This document shows positions 1-5,481 of a DNA stretch of 5,491 nt, piece by piece. This DNA is from Spongiicolonus versatilis (lineage in GTDB: Bacteria > Pseudomonadota > Gammaproteobacteria > Arenicellales > Spongiicolonaceae), in the NCBI GenBank assembly GCA_028286165.1, contig JAPYMU010000182.1:1-5491 (forward strand), read 5' to 3'. Position 1 is the first letter of the stretch. Each line of letters begins with the position of its first letter. The translations under genes were made by a program, and so were the position numbers. Under the pieces are notes generated by a model, which had not been told where the DNA came from, did not search any database, and saw only the letters and a program-made list of their open reading frames with translations.

Positions 1-225
1 TTTTTTGCCGTCGCATGTTTGGTCTTGAATCACCATCACCACCACGCCGCCGTCTTTGGTGACGCGGTACAACTGTTCGCCCAGGGCGTGCAGGTCGCAA
101 GCGTAGCCCTGGTAGTCGCGCAGGCTGTCGTAAGGCGGCGAGAACACGGTCAAATCAAAACTGCCATCGGCAAACCCGGCCAACTCGGCCACCGCATCGC
201 CGTGGATGATTTGGTTGGTTTTCAT
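1..225 (-). CDS. Site-specific DNA methyltransferase, SPPY type, N-terminal part (cut by window edge)
   Basis: An open frame reads from an ATG at 225 to the window edge, giving the first 75 codons of a larger protein. Visible motifs are IIHGD (residues 6-10), FDLTVFSPPY (23-32; the SPPY is the motif IV catalytic tetrapeptide of amino-methyltransferases, S29-Y32) and a hydrophobic strand GGVVVMVIQD after RVTKD near residue 60. This order matches the beta-class N4-cytosine/N6-adenine DNA methylases, in which motif IV precedes the AdoMet-binding FxGxG motif. That motif would lie beyond the edge, and the recognition sequence cannot be inferred. SPPY is more often associated with N4-cytosine enzymes but is not decisive. 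Start choice is open: an in-frame ATG at 255 would add ten residues (MHEEPRSRRK) and has the better ribosome binding site (AAGG, 7 bases upstream), while 225 gives the usual short lead into IIHGD but has no clear site. No restriction enzyme gene is visible, so it could be an orphan methylase or half of a restriction-modification pair. Confidence 0.85.
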   Translation of the reverse strand, partial: MKTNQIIHGDAVAELAGFADGSFDLTVFSPPYDSLRDYQGYACDLHALGEQLYRVTKDGGVVVMVIQDQTCDGKK

Positions 226-258
226 CTTACGCCGGCTTCGGGGTTCTTCGTGCATGGT

Positions 259-276
259 GCGCCCTTGGCCGGGCGC
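259..276 (-). repeat. GC-rich inverted repeat upstream of the methyltransferase
   Basis: A perfect 6-bp inverted repeat, GCGCCC and GGGCGC, is separated by six bases. It overlaps the AAGG ribosome-binding sequence of the possible methyltransferase start at 255, so a hairpin in the transcript could hide that site. No T-run follows on either strand, so it is not an intrinsic terminator. A stem this short can arise by chance in GC-rich DNA. Confidence 0.3.
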
Positions 277-291
277 GGCGGGTTTATTTGC

Positions 292-340
292 GGATGATGG
301 TGGTTTGGAGGAGGTGGAAATGGAGGCGGCGGAGGGGGTG
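292..340 (-). terminator. C-rich, G-poor tract resembling a Rho utilisation (rut) site
   Basis: Read on the minus strand, the direction of all genes here, this 49-base stretch contains 29 C and only 2 G, mostly as CC, UCC and ACC units, with no obvious secondary structure. High C, low G and many YC dinucleotides are the known features of Rho loading sites. It begins about 33 bases after the protease stop codon, in the gap before the methyltransferase, where Rho-dependent release of the upstream transcript would make sense. Rho sites have no strict consensus, so this is an inference from composition and position. The complementary strand is a purine-rich run with many GG pairs and could instead form a weak two-tetrad quadruplex. 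Confidence 0.4.
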
Positions 341-358
341 ACGGCACCGGCCTGCCGT
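341..358 (-). repeat. Short inverted repeat just after the protease stop codon
   Basis: Perfect 6-bp arms ACGGCA and TGCCGT flank a six-base loop, about 15 bases past the protease stop. On the minus strand the hairpin is followed by CACCCCC, not by a T-run, so it is not a classic intrinsic terminator. It could protect the 3' end of the mRNA or act together with the adjacent C-rich tract. Confidence 0.35.
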
Positions 359-372
359 TATTTAGCGCGCAA

Positions 373-1716
373 TTACCGCCAGCACTCAATCAGCACGGTG
401 TATTCGCGGGCCGATTGTGCAATTTCTTCCGTGGAATAAAGCGCGTCGCCGGTGGTGGATTTGTAGGAAACGTTGTTCGCATCCAGAAAAGAGCGCACAA
501 CTCCGGTGCGAATCGCAAAGTTAACATTTTGCGGAATACCGCCGGTGGCCCTGGCTGTTTCCAGGGCGTCCAGGCGGCTGACCACCACACCGCTTACCAA
601 GCCTGCGCGGTCAAGCAATGGCCCGCCGCTGTTGCCCGGCTGCACCGGGGCCGTCATCTGCAAGTGGCGCGGGTCGCCGCCTGAGCCGGATAGCGCACTC
701 ACTTCGCCGCGGGTGATGTTTAATCCTTCCCCGGCCAAACCGCGCAAGGGGTAACCGGCGGCAACAACCTGCTCGCCGAGTCGCACCGGGCCGGCCCTGA
801 ACCGGGACGGCAGCATGTCGTGGCTGGTGCGCAACTTGAGCAAGGCCAGGTCGTTTGTGCGGTCGCGCGCCTTGATGACGGCGGTGTCGCCGGGCGGGAA
901 AGCGCGGATGTCGGCGCAGTCGTCGAAGACATGGTCGTTGGTCACAACATGACCGCCGTAGTTGACCATGAAACCGGAACCGGTGCTGATGAGGCGGCGG
1001 GCGTTGGCGGTTGTGCCATCTGCGGAGACTGGACTCCACTCACGCGCTCTTTTTTCCGCCGCGCTGATTTGAGTTGGAGTCATGATTTTTCCCAACTCCT
1101 TAATTTCTTCGGCGGCGCTCTCATGTGACTGTGCTTCAGCCAGGCTCTGCCACTTGTATGCCTCAACATAATCCTGTGGCACCCCCTCGCCGTGGCGGTA
1201 CATGATGCCAAGCAGGTACTGCGCTGCGTCATGGTTCTGGTTGGCCGCCTTGCGAAGCCAATGCACCGCCCAGGCATCGTCCTGCGGCACACCCTCACCC
1301 TTGGAATAGTTCAATGCGAGATTGAATTGTGCGTTGGTACTTCCCTGGTCCGCGGCTATGCGATACCAGTGCACCGCCCGGACATGGTCCTGCGGCACAC
1401 CCTGCCCATTGTCATACAGGATGGCGAGATTGTTTTGCGCGCCATCGTCCCCTTGGTCGGCCGCCTTGCGATACCAGAATGCCGCCTGAATATAGTCCTG
1501 CGGCACGCCTTCACCGTTGCTATACATGATTCCGAGGTTGAACTGTGCTGTAGCGACCCCGTCCTCGGCTTCCTGAATAAATTGCCGGTGTGCGAATTCA
1601 TAATCGCCGCGCTCATAAGCGTCATACCCCAGATTTGTGCGGCTAATGCATGCCGACAAAGCACACGCACAAAAAAGCGCAAAGGAAGCAACAAATGATG
1701 TGGCTGTTTTGTCCAT
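373..1716 (-). CDS. Sel1-repeat / trypsin-like serine protease lipoprotein
   Basis: A 447-residue predicted secreted lipoprotein. The N-terminus has a short charged start, a hydrophobic stretch and a lipobox LSAC with the acylated Cys at 23. Residues 24-25 are Ile-Ser, not Asp, which by the Lol rule favours the outer membrane. Four contiguous Sel1 (TPR-like) repeats of exactly 36 residues occupy 57-200, each with a G-x-GVPQD turn, preceded by a degenerate half unit (35-56). A trypsin-like domain of the S1C/HtrA type follows (about 241-412) with H262 (VVTNDHVF), D289 (RTNDLALLKL) and S363 (PGNSGGPLLD), so the triad is intact. No PDZ domain is seen. The tail ends in VLIECWR, with a Cys at 445. 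Sel1 repeats usually bind proteins, so the likely role is envelope proteolysis with a partner-recognition arm; the substrate is unknown. The start lies 12 bases after the moaD-like stop, suggesting read-through, although the only purine-rich upstream sequence (the G7 run) is 15 bases away. Sampled 60-base blocks are 52-57% GC, below the aor genes. Confidence 0.92.
   Translation of the reverse strand: MDKTATSFVASFALFCACALSACISRTNLGYDAYERGDYEFAHRQFIQEAEDGVATAQFNLGIMYSNGEGVPQDYIQAAFWYRKAADQGDDGAQNNLAILYDNGQGVPQDHVRAVHWYRIAADQGSTNAQFNLALNYSKGEGVPQDDAWAVHWLRKAANQNHDAAQYLLGIMYRHGEGVPQDYVEAYKWQSLAEAQSHESAAEEIKELGKIMTPTQISAAEKRAREWSPVSADGTTANARRLISTGSGFMVNYGGHVVTNDHVFDDCADIRAFPPGDTAVIKARDRTNDLALLKLRTSHDMLPSRFRAGPVRLGEQVVAAGYPLRGLAGEGLNITRGEVSALSGSGGDPRHLQMTAPVQPGNSGGPLLDRAGLVSGVVVSRLDALETARATGGIPQNVNFAIRTGVVRSFLDANNVSYKSTTGDALYSTEEIAQSAREYTVLIECWR
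1117..1548 (-). repeat. Four 108-bp coding repeats (Sel1 units)
   Basis: Four head-to-tail 108-bp units encode the four 36-residue Sel1 repeats. The most conserved core, encoding the GVPQD turn, lies at 1171, 1279, 1387 and 1495, exactly 108 bases apart. A 17-base stretch is identical between 1279-1295 and 1387-1403, and 12 bases of it recur at 1495-1506. The unit at 1171 is the most diverged, and its protein repeat (165-200) also departs most from the others after YKWQS. The uniform length suggests expansion by in-frame duplication. Confidence 0.85.
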
Positions 1717-1728
1717 TTCGACTTTGAA

Positions 1729-1872
1729 TTACCCCCCCTTAAGCGGCGGCATCACCACCACCTCGTCCCCGTCGTTCAGCATCTTCTCCCGGTGCATGGC
1801 CTTGGGCACCAGGGCGTTGTTGACCGAAATGTGTTCGCCGAGGATGCCGCTGGCTTTGACGGTGATTTTCAC
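1729..1872 (-). CDS. Compact MoaD/ThiS-like sulfur carrier protein (47 aa, probably internally deleted)
   Basis: A 47-residue protein starting with GTG. It opens with a typical first beta strand (VKITVKASGILGE) and ends with a typical ubiquitin-like C-terminal half: ISVNNALVPKA, LNDGDEVVVMPPLKGG. The terminal Gly-Gly is what MoaD and ThiS use for adenylation and thiocarboxylation. Family members are usually about 65-85 residues, so some 20-35 residues between the first strand and ISVNN (normally the second strand and main helix) appear to be missing in frame. The frame cannot extend upstream because the preceding codon is the aorC TGA. No ribosome binding site stands at normal spacing (AGGG is 13 bases upstream), so translation probably depends on coupling to aorC. 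By context it would serve the tungsten-pterin cofactor of AorB. In A. aromaticum a MoaD-like gene also follows aorABC. It could be a functional minimal carrier or a decayed gene. Confidence 0.75.
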   Translation of the reverse strand: MKITVKASGILGEHISVNNALVPKAMHREKMLNDGDEVVVMPPLKGG

Positions 1873-3132
1873 TCAGGCAATCACGCCCTGGGTTTGCGCG
1901 AGGTAGGCTTGCATGATGCGGTGCGGGTCGCGCATTAATTCTTTTTTGAATTTGCCGAGCCGCACTTTGGTTTGGATGAGGCCGCGGATGACGCCGATGT
2001 GCAGGGTGAGGCCGAGGGCCAGCGCGCCCACCAGGCGGTCGTCCTTGAACTCAAGCCGCAGGTAGCGGTAGTCGCCCTCGCTCACCGCCATTGCGCGCTC
2101 GCCGCCGTCGGCGCCGTCCCACAGGCCGAAGGAACTGGACACCAGCCCCAGGGTGTTCAGCACGTTCATGGACAAACTGCCGCCGTAGCCGGTGGCGCGG
2201 CCGGCCATGTTGCGCGCGGCGATGCGGCCGTGCTCGCTGGCGGTGGGCTGGATGGCGTGCACCGCGCTTTGGCCGGTGGAGAAGTCGGGCCCCTGGGCGA
2301 CGTCGCCGGCGGCGTAGATGCCTTTGATGCTGGTCTGCAGGTTTGCGTCGACCACAATGCCGTCGTCCACGGTGATGCCGCTGCCGTCAAGGAAGTCCAC
2401 ATTGGCGCGCACGCCGGTGGCGCAGACCACCAGGTCGGCGGCGACGGTGTTGCCGCCGTCCATGGCGACCTTGATGCGCTCGCCGTCCTTGTCGATGCCG
2501 GTGACGGCGGTGCCGGTGTGCACGGTGACGCCCTTGGACTCGCACCAGCGGCGCATCATGGCGGCGCCGGTGTCGTCCATCATGCGCGCCAGCATGCGCG
2601 GCGCCATTTCCACCACCGTGAGGTTCACCTTGCGCGCCACCAGCGCCTCCAGAATGATGCAGCCGATGAAGCCGGCGCCCATCAGCACCACGTCGCTGCC
2701 GGCTTTGGCGCGCCGGATGATGCGCCGGGCGTCGGCCATGGTCCAGCAGTTGGCCACGCCGTCCAGGTCCATGCCGGGAATGGCCGGGGCGGCCGGGCGG
2801 GCGCCGGTGGCGATGAGCAGTTTGTCGTAGGCGACTCCGGAAGTGGCGCCGCCGGCGTCGACAGTGACGGTGCGGGCGGCGCAATCGACGGCGGTGGCGC
2901 GGCCCTGCTTAACCGTGATGCCGAGGTCGCCGTAGTGGCCCGGGGAATGGCGCAGATGGGCGCCGTCCTCGCCGATGTTTCCGGCCAGCAGGTAGGGAAT
3001 GGCCATGCGCGAGTAGGGCGGCTCCGGCTCGTCGCCGATGACGGTGACTTCGCACTGCGGGTCGGTGCGGCGCAGGGTTTCGGCGGCGATGATGCCGGCC
3101 GGGCCGCTGCCGAGAATCAAGTGGCGGGTCAT
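1873..3132 (-). CDS. aorC: AorC: FAD/NAD(P)-dependent oxidoreductase subunit of aldehyde oxidoreductase
   Basis: A 419-residue class I pyridine nucleotide-disulfide-type flavoprotein. The N-terminal FAD dinucleotide fold carries GSGPAG (8-13). An ATGARP motif follows at 108-113, then a NAD(P)-binding Rossmann motif GAGFIG (152-157), a second ATG (238-240) and the FAD-closing GIYAAGDV (271-278, with D277). There is no CxxC redox disulfide next to the FAD fold, so it is not a thioredoxin/lipoamide reductase type; it resembles the NirB N-terminal and ferredoxin-reductase group. The C-terminal region (about 315-419) resembles the small domain of such proteins and ends naturally (AYLAQTQGVIA). In the A. 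aromaticum enzyme the AorC flavin passes electrons between the AorA clusters and NAD+, and the same role is inferred here from gene order. The start is supported by GAGGG at 3144-3140, seven bases before the ATG. It begins 18 bases after the aorB stop. A single TGA in the same frame separates it from the MoaD-like gene. Confidence 0.93.
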   Translation of the reverse strand: MTRHLILGSGPAGIIAAETLRRTDPQCEVTVIGDEPEPPYSRMAIPYLLAGNIGEDGAHLRHSPGHYGDLGITVKQGRATAVDCAARTVTVDAGGATSGVAYDKLLIATGARPAAPAIPGMDLDGVANCWTMADARRIIRRAKAGSDVVLMGAGFIGCIILEALVARKVNLTVVEMAPRMLARMMDDTGAAMMRRWCESKGVTVHTGTAVTGIDKDGERIKVAMDGGNTVAADLVVCATGVRANVDFLDGSGITVDDGIVVDANLQTSIKGIYAAGDVAQGPDFSTGQSAVHAIQPTASEHGRIAARNMAGRATGYGGSLSMNVLNTLGLVSSSFGLWDGADGGERAMAVSEGDYRYLRLEFKDDRLVGALALGLTLHIGVIRGLIQTKVRLGKFKKELMRDPHRIMQAYLAQTQGVIA

Positions 3133-3150
3133 GGCCTCACCCTCACCGCC

Positions 3151-4974
3151 TCAGCCGAGGCCGAGCCGCGCCAGGGTTTCCGGCGTCGGCACGCCGTCGG
3201 CGTTCCAGCCGCGCGCGGCGTAGTACTCGGGCAGCATTTTGTCCAACTCGCTCACCTTGCCCTTGGCAGTGCCGGACGGCGCCGGGTCGTTCAGCAGGCG
3301 CGGCGGCAGGGTGTCGTCGGCCTTGGTGAGGCCGGCCTTGAGGTTGAAACTGCGCTCCAGATTCCACGTGCGCTCGCCGATGGCCAGCAGCCGCTCCAGC
3401 GGCCAGTCGCCGCCGCAGGCCGCTTCCAGTTGGCGGCCGTAGTCCTCGGTGGCCCAGGTGCCGTCGGTGAACAGGCACAGGCCGGTGCTGTCCACAAAGG
3501 CGACGCGGTCCTGCGACTTTTTGCACGGCTCGGCCTTGCCGTTGCCGCTCTGGTCTTCCATGTCCTCGGTGAACATGTCGTGCTTCAGGTGGCAGGCGCC
3601 GCGGTTGCTGGTGGCGTAGCCGAGGCCCATGCCTTGCAGCGCGCGCGAGTCGTAGCCGGCGAACTCCTGCCCCTTGACGCCCATGAACAATTCCGGGCGG
3701 CCGAATTTCTCGCACATGCGCTTGCTGCCGAGGCCGAGAATTTTGCCGAAGCCCTCCTGCTTGCCGGTTTTCTCGGCCATCACCGTCAGCGCCTCGGCGT
3801 TGCCGAAGGTGAGGGCGATGCCGTCGGTGTCCTCGGTGGTGAGCACGCCGTCCTCAAACAACTCCATGGCCGCGGCCAGGGTGACGCCGAAAGAGATCGG
3901 GTCCATGCCGTGCTCGTTCATCAGAAAACCGGCGAAAGTGAGCGCGTCAATGTCGGACACGCCGACCACCGGGCCGAAAGCGTAGGCGGTCTCGTATTCC
4001 AGCCCGCCGGAGGCGTGCCAGTATTCCTTGCGGTTGACGATGGTGAAGTGCTCCTGGTCGATGTGGGCGATGCGGCCGCAGGCGATGGTGCAGCCGAAAC
4101 ATGCCTTGTTGGTGAGCAGGTTGGTGTGGCCGCGGGCGTTGGGCTTCATCATCGCCTTGGCGTCGATTTTGTCGTAGCCCTCAAACTGCACCTCGCGGAA
4201 GTTGCGCGTCGGCAGGCCGCCGAAATTCTGCATGTTGTCCATCATCGCGTTGGTGCCGTATTTGGTGAGGCCCCTGCGGCCGCTGTTCCCGGCCAGCATT
4301 TTGTGGGTGTCGCGTACCACCGCAAGGAATTTTTTCGGCTGCTTGACGGTGACGCCGACGCTGCCGCGCACCGCCACCGCTTTCAGGTTTTTGCTGCCCA
4401 TCACCGCGCCCACGCCGCTGCGGCCGGCGGCGCGGTGCAGGTCGTTGACCACGCAGGCGTAGTAGACGCCGCGCTCGCCGGCGATGCCGATGCTGGCGAC
4501 TTTGGTCAGCGGGTCCTGGTGGCGCTGCTTAATCCAGTCCTCGGTGTGCCACACCGTTTGGCCCCACAACTCATCGGCCGGCAGGATGCGGACATCGCCG
4601 TCCTGAATGTGCAGGTAGACCGGGCTGGCGGCGCGGCCCTCCACGATGAGCATGTCGTAGCCGGCGAACTTGAGCTCGGCGCCGAACTTGCCGCCGGAGT
4701 TGGAGCAGGCGATGGCGCCGGTGAGGGGGCCCTTGGTGACCACGGCGTAGCGGCCGCTGGTGGAGGCCATGGTGCCGGTGAGGGGGCCGGTGGCGAAGAT
4801 GAGCACGTTGTCCGGGCCCATGGGGTCGGCCTTGGGATCCATGTTCTCCCACAGGTACTTGGTGGCCAGACCGCGCTCGCCGAGGAACTCGCCGGCCCAG
4901 TCCATGTTGAGCGGCTCAGGATTGGCGGTGCCGGCGCTGAGATTGACGCGCAGAACCTTGCCCTGCCAACTCAT
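3151..4974 (-). CDS. aorB: AorB: tungsten-containing aldehyde:ferredoxin oxidoreductase family catalytic subunit
   Basis: A 607-residue AOR-family enzyme that should oxidise aldehydes to acids, or reduce acids in reverse, at a tungsten-bispyranopterin. The full family architecture is present: N-terminal pterin-binding domain (MSWQGKVLRVNL at the start, ATGPLTGT at 61-68, GRSGVGAVMGSKNLKA at 184-199) and the two alpha domains. The [4Fe-4S] ligands are C292, C295, C299 (CxxCxxxC) and C500 in DSTGLC, matching the DxxGLC motif of Pyrococcus AOR. The other pterin motif appears as NEHGMD (353-358), not DxxGLD. EYET (326-329) and the His in NRGACH (H462) are probable counterparts of the active-site Glu and His. 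The C-terminus ends normally (RGW...GVPTPETLARLGLG). The frame stays open upstream into aorA, but family alignment and the ATGA overlap with the aorA stop fix the start at 4974, with GGGG a few bases upstream. No signal peptide is seen, so it is cytoplasmic. Substrate range cannot be read from the sequence. Confidence 0.96.
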   Translation of the reverse strand: MSWQGKVLRVNLSAGTANPEPLNMDWAGEFLGERGLATKYLWENMDPKADPMGPDNVLIFATGPLTGTMASTSGRYAVVTKGPLTGAIACSNSGGKFGAELKFAGYDMLIVEGRAASPVYLHIQDGDVRILPADELWGQTVWHTEDWIKQRHQDPLTKVASIGIAGERGVYYACVVNDLHRAAGRSGVGAVMGSKNLKAVAVRGSVGVTVKQPKKFLAVVRDTHKMLAGNSGRRGLTKYGTNAMMDNMQNFGGLPTRNFREVQFEGYDKIDAKAMMKPNARGHTNLLTNKACFGCTIACGRIAHIDQEHFTIVNRKEYWHASGGLEYETAYAFGPVVGVSDIDALTFAGFLMNEHGMDPISFGVTLAAAMELFEDGVLTTEDTDGIALTFGNAEALTVMAEKTGKQEGFGKILGLGSKRMCEKFGRPELFMGVKGQEFAGYDSRALQGMGLGYATSNRGACHLKHDMFTEDMEDQSGNGKAEPCKKSQDRVAFVDSTGLCLFTDGTWATEDYGRQLEAACGGDWPLERLLAIGERTWNLERSFNLKAGLTKADDTLPPRLLNDPAPSGTAKGKVSELDKMLPEYYAARGWNADGVPTPETLARLGLG

Positions 4975-5438
4975 GATGCACCCCGGTCGGCGCGCACCGC
5001 GGAATCGCGCATGCGCTGGTAGCCGGTCCAGTTGGCGTCCACGTACGTGATGGCGCCGGTGGGGCAGACCGCCGCGCATTGCGGGTCGCCGCCGCACAGG
5101 TCGCACTTGGCGACCTTGCCGGTGTCCTCGTTGTAGTTCACGGTGCCGAACGGGCAGGCGATGGTGCACACCTTGCAGCCGACGCACACCTCGGCGTTCA
5201 CCTCCTTGGCGCCGGTGGCGGCGTTGATGGTGATGGCCTCCACCGGGCAGGCGTGCAGGCACCACGCCTCGTCGCACTGGGTGCAGGTGTACGGAATGGC
5301 GCGCCGCCCGTGCTCAAACTCAAACACCTTGATGCGCGACCGCGCCGGATTAAACACCCCCTCGTTCTCAAACGAGCAGGCCATTTCGCACTGCAAACAG
5401 TCAGTGCACTTGTCCGCGTCAATCAGCAGGGATTTCAT
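4971..5438 (-). CDS. aorA: AorA: four-[4Fe-4S] polyferredoxin electron-transfer subunit
   Basis: A 155-residue iron-sulfur protein of the DmsB/HycB-like type, with 16 Cys in four sets: C11/C14/C17/C21, C52/C55/C60/C64, C85/C88/C91/C95 and C112/C115/C121/C125. This is the spacing of four [4Fe-4S] clusters with crossed ligation, including the typical CxxCxxxCP pattern around CVGCKVCTIACP. No twin-arginine signal or membrane segment is present, so it should be cytoplasmic. Together with aorB and aorC it matches the AorA subunit of A. aromaticum aldehyde oxidoreductase, which relays electrons between the tungsten subunit and the flavin subunit and is reported to stack into conducting filaments. 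The start is supported by GGGAG at 5450-5446, seven bases before the ATG. It is the first gene after a likely promoter, and its TGA overlaps the aorB ATG by four bases (ATGA), implying translational coupling and matched amounts of the two subunits. Confidence 0.95.
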   Translation of the reverse strand: MKSLLIDADKCTDCLQCEMACSFENEGVFNPARSRIKVFEFEHGRRAIPYTCTQCDEAWCLHACPVEAITINAATGAKEVNAEVCVGCKVCTIACPFGTVNYNEDTGKVAKCDLCGGDPQCAAVCPTGAITYVDANWTGYQRMRDSAVRADRGAS

Positions 5439-5445
5439 GGAATTT

Positions 5446-5450
5446 CTCCC
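5446..5450 (-). promoter_or_regulatory. Ribosome binding site of aorA (GGGAG)
   Basis: GGGAG lies seven bases before the aorA ATG. It is one of the two clear Shine-Dalgarno sequences in the operon, the other being GAGGG before aorC. Confidence 0.7.
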
Positions 5451-5472
5451 GTCGGGGTTGGTGATGGCGGGG

Positions 5473-5481
5473 AGTATAGCA
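5473..5481 (-). promoter_or_regulatory. Extended -10 promoter element of the aor operon
   Basis: On the minus strand TGC-TATACT matches the extended -10 consensus TGnTATAAT at all but one hexamer position. It lies about 35 bases before the aorA ATG. A start point seven bases downstream, near 5466, would give a leader of about 28 bases that includes the GGGAG site. The -35 box would fall just outside the window. No -24/-12 (sigma-54) pattern is seen. The match is good and well placed, but it is a short motif. Confidence 0.55.

Noticed and set aside
31..45. A run of His codons (CACCATCACC-like) on the plus strand near the window start
   Set aside because: It is the reverse complement of the VVVMV strand of the methyltransferase and not a His-tag or metal-binding peptide.
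259..358. The two short hairpins as intrinsic terminators
   Set aside because: Neither 6-bp stem is followed by a T-run in the direction of transcription, so they are reported only as inverted repeats.
611..1039. A 142-codon minus-strand open frame within the protease
   Set aside because: It is the +1-shifted translation of the protease domain, Arg/His/Pro-rich and without motifs. The true frame carries the catalytic triad.
1117..1548. Regularly spaced repeats that might suggest a CRISPR array
   Set aside because: The spacing is 108 bases, the repeats are imperfect, and the whole region is a continuous coding frame for Sel1 units.
1192..1698. A 168-codon plus-strand open frame opposite the Sel1 repeats
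   Set aside because: It is antisense to a clear Sel1 array, and its own repetitiveness is only the reverse image of the 108-bp coding repeats.
1873..1875. TGA between aorC and the MoaD-like gene as a selenocysteine codon
   Set aside because: AorC already has a natural family C-terminus before the TGA, no selenocysteine insertion hairpin is evident just downstream, and no catalytic role would call for selenocysteine there.
1873..3132. AorC as the large subunit of nitrite reductase (NirB) or a free-standing NADH oxidase
   Set aside because: It lacks the siroheme/iron-sulfur region of NirB and sits directly behind aorAB, so the AOR flavin subunit is the better reading.
1972..5022. A 1016-codon open frame on the plus strand, opposite aorC, aorB and the end of aorA
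   Set aside because: It is exactly in phase with the codons of aorC and aorB, which share one frame, and stays open because those genes avoid TTA, CTA and TCA codons, the reverse complements of stops. Its translation is a low-complexity Ala/Gly/Val/His-rich string with no recognisable domain, whereas the minus strand encodes well-known enzymes.
4975..5277. Upstream extension of the aorB frame giving a 708-residue protein
   Set aside because: The extra 101 residues are Arg/His-rich out-of-frame translation of aorA. Family alignment begins at MSWQGKVLRVNL, and the ATGA overlap supports a start at 4974.
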